Assembly (NCBI GenBank): GCA_029580855.1
Contig: JAKPQH010000137.1
Coordinates: forward strand, 62,001-126,000
DNA length: 64,000 nucleotides
Direction: 5' to 3'
Source: a bacterium
GTDB taxonomy: Bacteria; Methylomirabilota; Methylomirabilia; Methylomirabilales; 2-02-FULL-66-22
Shown here: positions 43,742-53,016 of the stretch, piece by piece
How the letters are laid out: the number at the start of each line of letters is the position of its first letter
Position numbering within the stretch: position 1 is the first letter of the stretch
Position numbers and translations under genes: made by a program
Notes under the pieces: generated by a model
Seen by the model: the letters and a program-made list of their open reading frames with translations, nothing else
What the model was told of the DNA's origin: nothing
Database searches by the model: none

Positions 43742-44716
43742 ATGGCGGTGGTTCCGAAGTTCAAGGTGCTCGAAGGGTGGGAGAAGCTGCCCCCGGGGTA
43801 CGTCCACAAGGACGTGGACGGCGTGGCGACCGACTCCAAGGATAACGTCTACCTGATGACCCGGATGGACGCCCGGCTCATCGTGTACGACCGCGAGGGC
43901 AATTTCCTCCGCTCGTGGGGGGAGGGTCTCTTCACGCCCCGGACCCACGGGATCGCCATCGGCCCGGACGACATGGTGTACACCGTGGACGACGGCGATC
44001 ACACGGTCCGGAAGTTCACCCCGGACGGCAAGCAGCTCATGGTGCTCGGCACGCCCGGGACGGCCTCGGATACCGGCTACGACGGCAAGACCCACGGCAG
44101 TGTCCAGCGCGGCGGTCCGCCCTTCAACCGGCCGACCGATGCGGCCGTGGCGGCCGACGGAGAACTGTACGTGTGCGACGGCTACGGCAACGCCCGCGTC
44201 CACCGCTTCCGGGCCGACGGCACCCTGATCCAGTCCTGGGGCGAGCCGGGCAGCGGGCCCGGCCAGTTCCGCCTCCCGCACGGCATCGGGATCGCGCCCG
44301 ACAACCGCGTCTTCGTGACCGACCGGGAGAACGATCGGATCCACATCTACACCCGCGACGGCCAGCTCCTCGACCTGTGGACCCACGTGCAGCGCCCGAC
44401 CGACATCGCTTTCGGCAAGGACGGCTACGTCTACGTGTCGGAGCTCTGGTGGCGCGTGGGCCAGTCGTCGTTCGTCCACGGCAAGATCAAGTGGGACCTG
44501 CCGGGTCGCGTCAGCATCTTCGATCTCCAGGGAAACGTCATCACCCGGTGGGGCGGCGCCGATCGCGAGGCGCCGGGCTACTTCGTGGCGCCCCACACGC
44601 TATGCCTGGATTCCCGCGGCGACCTGTACGTGGGCGAGGTGACCTGGACCTTCGGCGTCTCGCGCGGCGGCGTCCGCGAGGATGCGCATACGTTTCAGAA
44701 GTTTGTCCGGCAGTAG
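43742..44716 (+). CDS. NHL-repeat beta-propeller protein
   Basis: 324 residues. Six-bladed propeller repeats with the DxxGNxY/ VTDxxNxRIxxF pattern: GVATDSKDNVYLMTRMD, GIAIGPDDMVYTVDDGDH, DAAVAADGELYVCDGYGN, GIGIAPDNRVFVTDRENDRI, DIAFGKDGYVYVSELWWR and LCLDSRGDLYVGEVTWT. The order of repeats resembles the peptidyl-alpha-hydroxyglycine lyase fold, whose activity needs zinc and calcium, but no test of this is possible from sequence. No signal peptide. ATG 43742 follows ACAGGAGG. Its stop codon is the first base triplet of repeat element E1. Confidence 0.85.
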   Translation: MAVVPKFKVLEGWEKLPPGYVHKDVDGVATDSKDNVYLMTRMDARLIVYDREGNFLRSWGEGLFTPRTHGIAIGPDDMVYTVDDGDHTVRKFTPDGKQLMVLGTPGTASDTGYDGKTHGSVQRGGPPFNRPTDAAVAADGELYVCDGYGNARVHRFRADGTLIQSWGEPGSGPGQFRLPHGIGIAPDNRVFVTDRENDRIHIYTRDGQLLDLWTHVQRPTDIAFGKDGYVYVSELWWRVGQSSFVHGKIKWDLPGRVSIFDLQGNVITRWGGADREAPGYFVAPHTLCLDSRGDLYVGEVTWTFGVSRGGVREDAHTFQKFVRQ

Positions 44717-44789
44717 CAGGCTGCCGCGTACCCAGCCCAGGGGTGGGTACGGGCCCATCTGCGGGCGCCCATCCCTCTGGGTGGGTGTC
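44712..44789 (+). repeat. Stop-codon-linked twin-hairpin element, copy E1
   Basis: Begins at the stop codon of the NHL gene: agTAGcaggctgccg. Hairpin 1 is gtaccca/tgggtac around gcccagggg; hairpin 2 is cccatcc/gggtggg around ctct. About 70 percent of the first 60 bases match copy E2 (60687-60613, minus), which starts the same way at the stop of an unrelated gene and forms hairpins at the same places. Confidence 0.65.
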
Positions 44790-44922
44790 CCGGCGTGCGG
44801 CCCGCCGCCGCGCGCCTCGACTTCGCCGGGGGTCCTGAGCCCGGCGAAGGACATCCGATCTTTCTGGGCAGCCCGGGAAGCGGCGAGGACTTGGAAAACC
44901 GATTGGGCACCACCGACGCACG

Positions 44923-44958
44923 ACGGCCTCGGGGCGGCTTGTACCGTCCCGAGGCCGT
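44923..44958. terminator. Bidirectional terminator-like hairpin
   Basis: acggcctcggg (44923-44933) and cccgaggccgt (44948-44958) pair perfectly around 14 bases, between the converging NHL and rhodanese genes. Short T runs lie on each side (ttt after it on plus, none long). Confidence 0.6.
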
Positions 44959-45036
44959 TTGGTCCGTGGCGCCACGTGCTCGGGCAAAATCGACGCGCTC
45001 GAGGCGAATCCCCCGGCGACTACGGATGCGTGTCCA

Positions 45037-45447
45037 TTACGCGGCCCGGGCAAGCGGACGGTTCTGCTGCTTCCACTTCACGATACCTTCGTTCATGTGC
45101 AGGATCGAGCGGAAGCCAAGCGCCTCCATGGCGATGGTGGCCATGCGGGACCGGTTTCCTGTCCGGCAGTAGACGAGATAGCTCTTGTTCCGGTCCAAGG
45201 CGCGAAGCCTCTTCTCGAAATCTTTGGCCCGGACGTCCAGGTTCACCGCGCCGTCGATATGGCCCTCGGCAAACTCTTCGGGCGTCCGCACATCCAGGAT
45301 GACGAACTCGGCATTGCCGGCTCGCTCCTTGATCAACGCTTGGGCCTTCCCGACCGTCACGTTCGTGACCGCCGACCCGGCCGTGGCCGCCGTGACCAAG
45401 ATCAACGCAAGAAGGGTTGCCCAGACAGTTCGAACCATCCGCTCCAT
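45037..45447 (-). CDS. Exported rhodanese-domain protein
   Basis: 136 residues. A Sec signal (MVRTVWATLLALILVTAATAG) is followed by one rhodanese domain: FVILDVRTPEEFAEGHIDGA, AVNLDV, and the active-site cysteine in YLVYCRTGNRSRMA, then LHMNEGIVKWK. Single-domain periplasmic rhodaneses move sulfane sulfur or bind thiols. ATG 45447 is preceded by GGAGGACGG; ATG 45438 is an alternative three codons later. Confidence 0.9.
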   Translation of the reverse strand: MERMVRTVWATLLALILVTAATAGSAVTNVTVGKAQALIKERAGNAEFVILDVRTPEEFAEGHIDGAVNLDVRAKDFEKRLRALDRNKSYLVYCRTGNRSRMATIAMEALGFRSILHMNEGIVKWKQQNRPLARAA

Positions 45448-46040
45448 TGACGCCGTCCTCCACCCCAAGAAGGTCGCTTGAGAGCAGTGCGCATCGTTGC
45501 CGCCGCCCCGCCGCCGGCCGCGGCAGCGTGCGCATGGCATTCTACCGCCCCAACGCGCAAAAGAGGAGCCTTGTCGTAGAAATATTACGACGAGCGGCGG
45601 GCGCACGCTGGCCGTGACGCCTGATCATTTCGGCGCGGTCTTGGGGGCCATCGCGACCGCGGAAATCCTGCCAAAAACCACCCCGTTTCGAGCCGCCCAC
45701 GAACCCCGCCTCGGGGTTCGGGCGGTATCCCGTTGCCGGGCGGGATGATCCGCCGGTCGGCGTGCCGGAACCCCGCGGCCGACACCTCGGCGGCCGCCCC
45801 GCCGTATCCCGTGACCACGCTGAGGTCCCCGGGGGAAGACCTCTGCCGGACGGCCATCGGCGCCCGACGGTGCCGGTCTTGGACGACGTGGCGGGCGGCC
45901 TCAGCTTTCCGGACCCGGTCGGCCGCTGTCGTGCGCGGGATCCAACCGCGGGTCGGGGCGCACATGACCGCGCGGCCGGGGGGACACGCGTATCGAGACA
46001 AAACCGATCGGCCCCGGAGAAGGCCGGGGTGAAGGCGCAG
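45448..46040. other. Gene-poor stretch next to a decayed Doc gene
   Basis: No supportable gene. The minus frame of the Doc relic stays open here but loses similarity to the family, so this is probably decayed or unconstrained DNA. Confidence 0.45.
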
Positions 46041-46325
46041 AACCCCCCCGGCGTCGGCCGTGAGGCGCGCGCGGTGGATACCGAGAATCGTCACCACGGC
46101 GACGAATGCCGTCGGCGTGTTCCCGTCGAGGAGCGGCCGGATGTGCGAAAGGTTTCCCCAGAGCGCGGCGGCCTCGTCGATGAGGTCGGCGTCAGGCTCG
46201 GTCTGGGGTCGAGAGCACACGGGGGCCGGGAGTCCGGGGCCCCGAACGCCGGAGAAGCCGTCCAAGCGGGCGATCTGATCGGTGCGAACGGCCAGCGTCT
46301 CCGCCGCGGGAAGGCGGTCGCTCGG
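46041..46325 (-). pseudogene. Decayed Doc/Fic-type toxin
   Basis: The minus frame reads RLPAAETLAVRTDQIARLDG, FSGVRGPGLPAPVCSRPQ, ADLIDEAAALWGNLSHIRPL and LDGNTPTAFVAVVTILGIHR, then RARLTADAGGV. This follows the death-on-curing family (GVRDPGLLESALARPQ, then AAALxxSLxxNHPFVDGNKRTAF and NGxRLxADxDE). The key Fic motif is damaged: the usual HPFxDGNKR has become RPLLDGNTP, losing the catalytic His and the Lys/Arg pair. No good start is present and the C-terminus breaks off after about residue 95. No antitoxin gene is recognised beside it. Confidence 0.7.
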
Positions 46326-46476
46326 TTCGCCAGCGGCGTGCAGACCGCGGCGAATTTCCCGCGGACCGGGGCCGCGCCACCCTCCCTTTTCGTTCTCCTG
46401 GTCCAGGTCGAATTGTGATGACAGATCGCGAAATCTCGACCGGCCGGCGCGGGGCGCCTTGCCCGTTTGTCCGGCG

Positions 46477-47637
46477 CTACAATGCTTTCTCCAGGATGGC
46501 GCGGGCGTCCTCGGACCGCACCTGCCGCGGGTTGTTGGCCCACAGGCGCGTCTGCTTCATGGCCTCCTCCACCAAGACGCCGATATGCTCGGGGCGGATG
46601 CCCACCTCGCTCATCCGTTGGGGGATGCCGACGTCCAGCGAGAGCAGCCGGCAGGCCTCCGCACTCTTGGCGGCGGCCGCGCGCGGCGACAGCCCAACGA
46701 CGGGCTCACCCAACGCTTCGGCGATGGCGCCAAACTTGCGGAGATTGCTCAGCGCATTGAATTCCATCCCGTACGGCAGGAGCAAGGAGTTTGCGACCCC
46801 GTGGGTGATCCGGTGCTGCCCCTGCAGCGGATAGGCCAACGCGTGCACGATGTTGGTCCCCGCGTTGCCGATGGCGATGCCGGCGTAGAAGCTGGCCTTG
46901 GCCATGCCCTCCCGCGCAGCAAGGTCGTTCCCGTTGGCCACGGCGGTCCGGAGATGGGTGCCGATCAGCCGGACGGCCTCCAGCGCGTACAGATCGGTCA
47001 TGGGCGACGCGTTCTGCGATGTGTAGGCCTCCACCGCGTGACTCAGCGCGTCCATCCCCGTGGCCGCCGTCACGCCCGGCGGGACGCTGAGCGTCAGCAG
47101 CGGATCGATGATGGCCACGTCGGGAATCGTGTGCGGGCTGACCACGGCCTTCTTCTCCTTGAGCGCCGGAACGTAAAACAGGGAGTTGGGCGTGATCTCG
47201 GCGCCGGTGCCCGACGTCGTGGGAACGAGGATGGCCGGAACGCCGCGCTGCTTGACCAGGCCGATGCCGAAGTAATCCTCCAGCGATCCCGGATTTTTCG
47301 TGAGCACGACGGCCGCCTTCGCGGTGTCCAGGGCGCTCCCGCCGCCGATCCCCACCAGGACATCGCCGCGGTATTCCTTGGCCGCCGCCGCGGCGGCGGT
47401 TACGCTCTGCACCGACGGCTCCGGCTCGACATCGACAAACAGCCTCGCCTCGATCCCCTGGCCCTGCAGGGAAGCCATGAGCCGGTCGGGAATACCGGCC
47501 TTCTGCAGGTTCGGGTCGGCGACGACGAATGCCCGGGACCCGCCCAGTCGTTTCGCCTCCACCCCTACCGTCTCGATCGCACCGCATCCGTAGGAGATCT
47601 GCGCGGGAACTCTGAAGGTCCTCACCGTGCCGGTCAT
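46477..47637 (-). CDS. Iron-containing alcohol dehydrogenase family
   Basis: 386 residues. NAD(P)-binding domain with GGGSALDTAKAAVV and PTTSGTGAEITP; metal-binding domain with DALSHAVEAYTS, HALAYPLQGQHRITHGVANS and LLPYGMEFN giving the Asp/His ligands. Members reduce aldehydes, maleylacetate or 1,3-propanediol precursors; the substrate is not fixed by sequence. ATG 47637 follows GGGAGGA at six bases. Divergent from mscL; a promoter lies at 47763-47792. Confidence 0.92.
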   Translation of the reverse strand: MTGTVRTFRVPAQISYGCGAIETVGVEAKRLGGSRAFVVADPNLQKAGIPDRLMASLQGQGIEARLFVDVEPEPSVQSVTAAAAAAKEYRGDVLVGIGGGSALDTAKAAVVLTKNPGSLEDYFGIGLVKQRGVPAILVPTTSGTGAEITPNSLFYVPALKEKKAVVSPHTIPDVAIIDPLLTLSVPPGVTAATGMDALSHAVEAYTSQNASPMTDLYALEAVRLIGTHLRTAVANGNDLAAREGMAKASFYAGIAIGNAGTNIVHALAYPLQGQHRITHGVANSLLLPYGMEFNALSNLRKFGAIAEALGEPVVGLSPRAAAAKSAEACRLLSLDVGIPQRMSEVGIRPEHIGVLVEEAMKQTRLWANNPRQVRSEDARAILEKAL

Positions 47638-47762
47638 GTTCGTCCTCCCTCTCATCGTCAAGGCGTCGCCGCCCGTCTTATTCGCCGTCTACCCCATGGG
47701 GCGCAACATGGACGCGTCGTGCGGGCGCCGTTTTCCGCGCGGCGGCCCGCCTCGTACCGCGG

Positions 47763-47792
47763 AATCTTCGCGCACTCTCAACAGCGTGTCAA
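47763..47792 (-). promoter_or_regulatory. Putative promoter of the iron alcohol dehydrogenase gene
   Basis: Minus strand TTGACA (47792-47787), 18-base spacer, AAGATT (47768-47763). Confidence 0.45.
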
Positions 47793-47822
47793 GACAGACG
47801 TGCCCCACGGGCGAGCCCTTGC

Positions 47823-47851
47823 TTGACATCGGAAGTGCACATGGATATTGT
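47823..47851 (+). promoter_or_regulatory. Promoter of mscL
   Basis: TTGACA (47823-47828), 17-base spacer, TATTGT (47846-47851), about 85 bases ahead of the ATG. Confidence 0.65.
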
Positions 47852-47936
47852 TTCGTCGGACGGTAGGCGCGCGGGTGCGAATCACGGCGGTCACCGCGCT
47901 CTCAACAGACCTTGGAGCTCGAAAAGGAGGTTCGCT

Positions 47937-48305
47937 ATGTTCGAAGGCTTTAAGAAGTTTATCGCCCGCGGCAACGTCATGGACCTGGCGGTCGGCGTCA
48001 TCATCGGCGCGGCCTTTGGCGCCATCGTGGACTCGCTGGTGAAGGACATCCTCACCCCGATCATCGGCCTGATCGGCGGCCAGCCCGATTTCTCTGCCAT
48101 CAAGCCCGCGGGCATCGGGATCGGCAGTTTCCTCAACAGCGTCATCGCCTTCCTGATGAAGGCGGCCGCCCTCTACTATTTCATCGTGATCCCGTTCAAC
48201 CGGTTCGCCGCCAAGTTTATGGCGCCCCCGCCGCCCCCGCCGCCCGGCCCCACGCCGACCGAGAAACTCCTCGGCGAGATCCGGGACGCCATCAAGGCTC
48301 GCTAG
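47937..48305 (+). CDS. mscL: Large-conductance mechanosensitive channel
   Basis: 122 residues. Pentameric inner-membrane valve that opens under osmotic downshock. N-terminal amphipathic helix FEGFKKFIARGNVMDLAVG, pore-lining TM1 with the glycine pattern VGVIIGAAFGAIVDSLVKDI, periplasmic loop, TM2 (FLNSVIAFLMKAAALYYFIV) and a Pro-rich linker (PPPPPPPGP) before the C-terminal helix PTEKLLGEIRDAIKAR. ATG 47937 follows AAAGGAGGTT. Confidence 0.96.
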   Translation: MFEGFKKFIARGNVMDLAVGVIIGAAFGAIVDSLVKDILTPIIGLIGGQPDFSAIKPAGIGIGSFLNSVIAFLMKAAALYYFIVIPFNRFAAKFMAPPPPPPPGPTPTEKLLGEIRDAIKAR

Positions 48306-48504
48306 GCCCCCAACGAGCCACCGCCCCCTCGGTCGGCCGGCTTCTTCTCGGATGCGCCCGAGGGGGCCGTACCTTCTCTTGCCCACCCGGATCCCCGATG
48401 CCTGGCGGATCGTGGAGCGACCGTCGACGCCGCGATCGGAGGTGCCGCTGGATATCGCGCGCTGAACAGCGCCGGGGCGTGGTGGTGAGATGCCGGGCGG
48501 GGAT

Positions 48505-49710
48505 TCAGAGCCGCGCCTGGACCACGCCGCGTCTGCCGTTGATCAGCCAGGTGGGATCCTCGGCGTCGAGCCGCTCCGCTTCGCCGGGTCCCAGACCCAC
48601 GATGATCTCCGCCTTCAACGTGCGCAGCGCGACCAGGGGGGCGGGAAAATACCCGGCGGCCTGTGCGAAGGGCGTGGGCGGTGGCCAGTGCGCGTCGCCG
48701 AGCAGCCGGCGGTAATTCACGTCCCCTTTGGCGATGACGAGATCCGCTCCGGCCAGCAGTTCCCGTAGGTCGTCGGGTAATTGAAAGTAGAACAGGCTCG
48801 TGCCGTAGTACCAGTGACTGCGAAGTTGGAGGTCGCCTCTGCGGACCTGCGCTCGGACCCGCTCGGCCATCTCTTGCGCCGGCCCGCCGGCCGCTTCCAG
48901 CGCCGTCAGGCCCGCCCACACATCCGCCGCCATCGCGTCCGACACGAAAAACGGGTGCGGCTTCAGGTGCAGCTGCACCTCCTCGACCAGGTCCTGGCAG
49001 AGCAGGTAATCCGCGAGGGCCAAATCCATCAGAAGTTCGGTCCCGGCGTTGTCGACCAACACCGCAAGCCGCGAGCATCCCTTGGTCCGCAGCAGATCCC
49101 ACAACCGGCCCGAGTCGTCCACGAGCAGGTTGGCGCGCTCCTCCGGGGCGCCGGTGGGGCGGCCCAGGCGTCGCGCGACCTCGTAGCTGAGATCGCTCCG
49201 ATTTCCCCACAGGCTGGCCAGCAGCAGCATCTCGAACCGCGCGCGCGGGTCTTCGGGCAGTCGCCCGAGGAGCGCGCTCACCGCGTGCGGGGCGGCGTCG
49301 GGCGCTAGCTCGGTCGCCTTCTTTAAGGCGAAGGGATCCGCCTGACATCCCGGACCCGGCTGGAAATATCCGGTCGCTTCCAGCAGCCGTCGATAAAAGA
49401 ACGCCTCGCCCCAATACCAGGGGATGTCCAGCCAGCTTCTCCCGACGTGCGGGGAGGACACCACGTTCCAGAACGTCGTGTCCGGCGCCTCCTCTTGCAG
49501 CTTGCGCACTCGCCCCCGAGTGATCTCCGCGTGCAGCGCCCGGAGCGCGCCGCGTGTATCGTCAGGCAAATCGTCCTGGGCGAGCACGTCGCGCAGGATC
49601 TCGGGTACGCGCTCCACAAACGTGTATCGGGCGAACGAGCCCGCGTCCGAGGTGCGGATCGGCGGCGGAAGGTCCGCCGGCTCAACCGAGGAACGGGGAA
49701 CGATGAACAT
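48505..49710 (-). CDS. DUF89 / ARMT1-like damage-control phosphatase
   Basis: 401 residues. The family hydrolyses phosphate from damaged or excess sugar phosphates using a divalent metal. Diagnostic blocks are LAVLVDNAGTELLMDLALAD (Asp and Asn metal ligands), LHLKPHPFFVSD and LVIAKGDVNYRRLLGD. The helical N-terminal domain is present with WLDIPWYWGEAFFYRRLLEA. Length and order fit the ARMT1 subfamily rather than the shorter microbial DUF89 proteins. ATG 49710 has AGGAG about ten bases upstream; an earlier in-frame start exists. It follows the terminator of the upstream TTT operon, so it probably has its own promoter. Confidence 0.88.
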   Translation of the reverse strand: MFIVPRSSVEPADLPPPIRTSDAGSFARYTFVERVPEILRDVLAQDDLPDDTRGALRALHAEITRGRVRKLQEEAPDTTFWNVVSSPHVGRSWLDIPWYWGEAFFYRRLLEATGYFQPGPGCQADPFALKKATELAPDAAPHAVSALLGRLPEDPRARFEMLLLASLWGNRSDLSYEVARRLGRPTGAPEERANLLVDDSGRLWDLLRTKGCSRLAVLVDNAGTELLMDLALADYLLCQDLVEEVQLHLKPHPFFVSDAMAADVWAGLTALEAAGGPAQEMAERVRAQVRRGDLQLRSHWYYGTSLFYFQLPDDLRELLAGADLVIAKGDVNYRRLLGDAHWPPPTPFAQAAGYFPAPLVALRTLKAEIIVGLGPGEAERLDAEDPTWLINGRRGVVQARL

Positions 49711-49780
49711 GGGTCCGGTACTCCTATACCGCGAAACTCCGCGCCCCCGCCTGACGGGCCCCCATCCGTTCGGACGGCCC

Positions 49781-49827
49781 AAAAAGGAGCGCCCCGGGTC
49801 AAGACTTTACGACAGACCCGAGGCGCT
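49781..49827 (-). terminator. Rho-independent terminator of the 50-54 kb TTT operon
   Basis: On the minus strand agcgcctcgggtc (49827-49815), 14-base loop, gacccggggcgct (49800-49788) with one mismatch, then CCTTTTT (49787-49781). It lies 26 bases after the stop of the M29-like gene. Confidence 0.75.
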
Positions 49828-49852
49828 GGCAAACGCATACCGAGTGGGACGA

Positions 49853-50827
49853 CTAGATGCGGAACTCCCCGCCTTCCAGGGCGACCGTGTCGTCAAGCGT
49901 GAGCGTCGGCCGGTACATCATGCCGTCGAAGTGGCACGCCGCTTTGGTGGTGCCTCCGAGGTTGGCGCTGGTGCCGATGCCGATGTGTACCGTCCCGAAG
50001 GCCCCGTGATCCTGGGCCCAGACGCCCGTCAACATGTAGATCGCGGGATTCATGCCGATGGCCAACTGCGCGATGTTGTAGACGGCCGCATCCCCCATCT
50101 CGGCCCAGACTTTCCTGATCATGTCGGCCTCGGGTCCGCCCTCGACTTTGACGATGGTCCCCCGTTTCACCGTACACACCACGGGCGTCCGCATCGGTCC
50201 GATCCGGAGGTTGGGGATACTGCCGTCGAAGACGATGGTCCCCTCCGCGGTGCCGTCCACCGGCGAGGTGTTGGCCTCGATGTTGGGAAACGCCGAGAAC
50301 TTCCCCGGGCGGTCCAGGATGCAGTCATGCGCGTTGCCGGGCCGCCCGCTGAGCTGGAACCGACAATCGGTCCCCTTGGGCGTGGTCAGATGCGCCGATG
50401 ACGCCTTGCCCAGCAGTTCGGCCATCTGTCGTACCTTCGGTGAGGCCGCCTCGAAGTCCGCCTCCGCCCCCCCGCGTACGAGCTGGTCGGGCGTCGTGGC
50501 CGGAAGCGACAGGACCCGCGTCCCCTGTTCCAGCGCCTTGCGTGTCGCCGTGGAGTGGCTGATGGAATAGCTCACGGGGAGCAGGGCGACGTCGGCGGAA
50601 CGCATCGCCGCACCCACGATGGCGGGCGGCTCTGCGCCGTCGTTCGCGACCGGCCGCATCACCGTGGTGACGACTTCCGGCGTGATCTCCAGGGCCGCCA
50701 CCGCCAACGCCTCCGCAACCGCCATCGTGTCCGTATCCGCGACGATGGCCACCCTTTCGCCCGGCTTGACCCGCGCCAGGATGCGCACGACCTTCCGCGC
50801 GCCCGCGATGATCCCCGAAATCTGCAT
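49853..50827 (-). CDS. M29 aminopeptidase / NicX-like metalloenzyme
   Basis: 324 residues. The N-terminal start IIAGARKVVRILARVKPGER followed by VAIVADTDTMAVAEALA matches the M29 peptidase superfamily, which also holds the dihydroxypyridine dioxygenase NicX. The C-terminal metal region is GDAAVYNIAQLAIGMNPAIY and HIGIGTSANLGGTTKAACHF with the acidic DDTVALEGG end. Aminopeptidase and ring-cleaving dioxygenase activities both occur in this fold, so the reaction is open. ATG 50827 follows GGGAGGT; an in-frame ATG at 50872 is an alternative. Last gene of the TTT operon, suggesting it acts on the imported compound. Confidence 0.82.
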   Translation of the reverse strand: MQISGIIAGARKVVRILARVKPGERVAIVADTDTMAVAEALAVAALEITPEVVTTVMRPVANDGAEPPAIVGAAMRSADVALLPVSYSISHSTATRKALEQGTRVLSLPATTPDQLVRGGAEADFEAASPKVRQMAELLGKASSAHLTTPKGTDCRFQLSGRPGNAHDCILDRPGKFSAFPNIEANTSPVDGTAEGTIVFDGSIPNLRIGPMRTPVVCTVKRGTIVKVEGGPEADMIRKVWAEMGDAAVYNIAQLAIGMNPAIYMLTGVWAQDHGAFGTVHIGIGTSANLGGTTKAACHFDGMMYRPTLTLDDTVALEGGEFRI

Positions 50828-50909
50828 GGACCGCGACCTCCCGTGTGCTTCAACCTGTTGGGGCGTGGTCATTCCTGTCGTTTTTCGCACACCCGTTGAC
50901 GAAAAATCG

Positions 50910-52418
50910 CTATGAGATCTCCACCACCTTCTTCCGCCAGTCCATGACGCCACGCAGCAAGGGCGCGAAGACGGAGATCAGCGCAATGGCGATCAGGACC
51001 GCGGAGATCGGTCGCGTGAAGAAGATCGTGATGTCGCCGTGCGAGATCGTCAGCGACTGCCGGAGCGTCCGCTCCACCATGGGCCCGAGGACGAGCGCCA
51101 AGACGACAGGGGCGGCGGGGAATTTCAGCTTGCGCATCAGGTAGCCGATGACTCCGAACACAAACATCACCCACATGTCGAAAACGTTGTTGTCCGTGGT
51201 GAAGACGCCGACGGCGGAGATGGTCACGATGAGCGGCATAAGAATCTTGTACGGCATGCGCAGCAGGCTGGCCCAAAAGCCGACCAGCGGCAAATTCAGG
51301 ATCAGCAGCATGATGTTGGCGATGTACATGCTGGCGATGAGACCCCAGACGAATTCCGGGCTGGTCTGGAAAAGCAGCGGGCCGGGTTTGAGCCCGTGAA
51401 CCATCAGCGCCCCCAGGAGGACCGCCGACGTCGCGGAGGACGGGATGCCCAGGGCCAGGAGCGGCACCATGGACCCGCCGGCAGCGGCGTTGTTGGCCGC
51501 CTCGGGCGCCGCCACTCCCTCCATGACGCCGGTACCGAATTTCTCGGGGTGCTTGCTCAGCTTCTTCTCCATGGCGTACGCCAGGAACGATGCGATCGTG
51601 GCCCCGGCGCCCGGAAGGTTCCCCAGAAAGAACGCCATGAACGAGGAGCGGGTGATGGGCAGCAGAGAATCCTTCCAGTCCTGCCGGTTCGGGAAGAGGC
51701 TGCGGAGGGTGAACTTTGCGTGGAGGAACACCTGCTCCATCGACTCCTCGAGGTTGCAGAACACCTCGGCCACGGCAAAGAGCCCCACCGCCACGCCGAT
51801 GAAGCCTGCCCCGTCCAGCAGCGAGAGGAAGCCGAAGGTGAATCGCTCCTCACCGCTGATGGCGTCCACCCCGACGCAAGCCACGATGAGGCCGAAGACG
51901 CCGCTCATCAGCCCTTTCACCATGGACTCGCCCGCCAGGCTGGTCACCAGCGTGAGACCCATGAAGGCCAGGGCGAAGTATTCCGGCGGGCCGAACGAGA
52001 GCGCAAAACCGGAAAGCGGCGGCGCGATGAACGTGAGCAGGACGACGGCCAGCGTGCCGGCGAAGTAGGATGCCAGGGCGGCCATGCCCAGCGCGGGCGC
52101 CGCGCGCCCTTTTCTGGCCAAGGCGTATCCGTCCAGACAGGTGACGACCGAGGCGGACTCGCCGGGCACGTTGATGAGGATCGAGGTCGTCGATCCACCG
52201 TACATGGCGCCGTAGTAGACGCCGGCCATCGTGATGATGGCGGTGGTGGCATTCAGCCCGAAAGTGACCGGGATCAGGATGGCGACGCCGACGACGGGGC
52301 CGATTCCCGGCAGGACGCCGATCAGCGTGCCGTAGGTCGTCCCGATGAGACAGAAAAGAAGATTCTGCCACGACAGCGCGATCTGGAAGCCCATGAGAAT
52401 GTTGTCGAAAATGCCCAT
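50910..52418 (-). CDS. Tripartite tricarboxylate transporter permease, TctA family (system 1)
   Basis: 502 residues, about twelve hydrophobic segments; large channel subunit of a sodium- or proton-coupled carboxylate importer. Signature blocks: [40 protein letters not shown] and [20 protein letters not shown], each repeated in the two halves of the fold, and [23 protein letters not shown] 52418 follows AGGAAGGG. Preceded by TctB and TctC genes on the same strand. Confidence 0.95.
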   Translation of the reverse strand: MGIFDNILMGFQIALSWQNLLFCLIGTTYGTLIGVLPGIGPVVGVAILIPVTFGLNATTAIITMAGVYYGAMYGGSTTSILINVPGESASVVTCLDGYALARKGRAAPALGMAALASYFAGTLAVVLLTFIAPPLSGFALSFGPPEYFALAFMGLTLVTSLAGESMVKGLMSGVFGLIVACVGVDAISGEERFTFGFLSLLDGAGFIGVAVGLFAVAEVFCNLEESMEQVFLHAKFTLRSLFPNRQDWKDSLLPITRSSFMAFFLGNLPGAGATIASFLAYAMEKKLSKHPEKFGTGVMEGVAAPEAANNAAAGGSMVPLLALGIPSSATSAVLLGALMVHGLKPGPLLFQTSPEFVWGLIASMYIANIMLLILNLPLVGFWASLLRMPYKILMPLIVTISAVGVFTTDNNVFDMWVMFVFGVIGYLMRKLKFPAAPVVLALVLGPMVERTLRQSLTISHGDITIFFTRPISAVLIAIALISVFAPLLRGVMDWRKKVVEIS

Positions 52419-52466
52419 ACCATCCCTTCCTGAGCGTCGGGCGGAGGCCGCGCCCTCCCGCGGCCC

Positions 52467-52925
52467 TCAGAAACCGAGGATGTTCTTCGGAAGGCTCACC
52501 CCGAGCAGCATCTGGAAGACGACGTATAATCCCGCGGCGTTGGCGATGGCAACCGTGACGGTCGTCGGCCAGCCCATCCGCTCGACGATTCGCAAGAGGA
52601 AGGCGGTGAGCAGCGCGATCGACAGCAGGAAACCGAGCGTCTCCAGCAGCAGGATGAAGGCGGCCAAGGCGCCCGCGGTTTTCAAGATGGCGACGATGGC
52701 GTGACCCCGCGGGAACGGCGAAGCCTCCGAGACCTGAACGGGCCCCCGCGTCGCGTTGATCAGCAGGGCGATGGATAAGATGGCCATGGCGACCCCGAGC
52801 CAGAACGGGAGGAAGCCCGCGCCCGGTCCAAAGGTGCCGCTGGGCGGCATCCGCCGCGCCCCTTCCATGACCGCCAGAGAAAAGACGAGCATCACGATTC
52901 CGGTTACCTGATCCGCCCTGCGCAT
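52467..52925 (-). CDS. Tripartite tricarboxylate transporter small subunit, TctB family (system 1)
   Basis: 152 residues with four hydrophobic helices (VTGIVMLVFSLAVMEGARRM; GFLPFWLGVAMAILSIALLI; ILKTAGALAAFILLLETLGF; VTVAIANAAGLYVVFQMLLG). The PSGTFGPGAGFLPFWLG loop after helix 1 is typical. ATG 52925 is chosen over an upstream in-frame start because it begins just before helix 1. Sits between the binding-protein and TctA genes. Confidence 0.9.
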   Translation of the reverse strand: MRRADQVTGIVMLVFSLAVMEGARRMPPSGTFGPGAGFLPFWLGVAMAILSIALLINATRGPVQVSEASPFPRGHAIVAILKTAGALAAFILLLETLGFLLSIALLTAFLLRIVERMGWPTTVTVAIANAAGLYVVFQMLLGVSLPKNILGF

Positions 52926-53016
52926 GTGCCGATCCCCACGGGCTACGACGTGACGGCCCACATCCCGGGCGGACGGTGCCCTGGCCCCGCCCGCCCCAAT
53001 CGCACGCGATCGCCGT

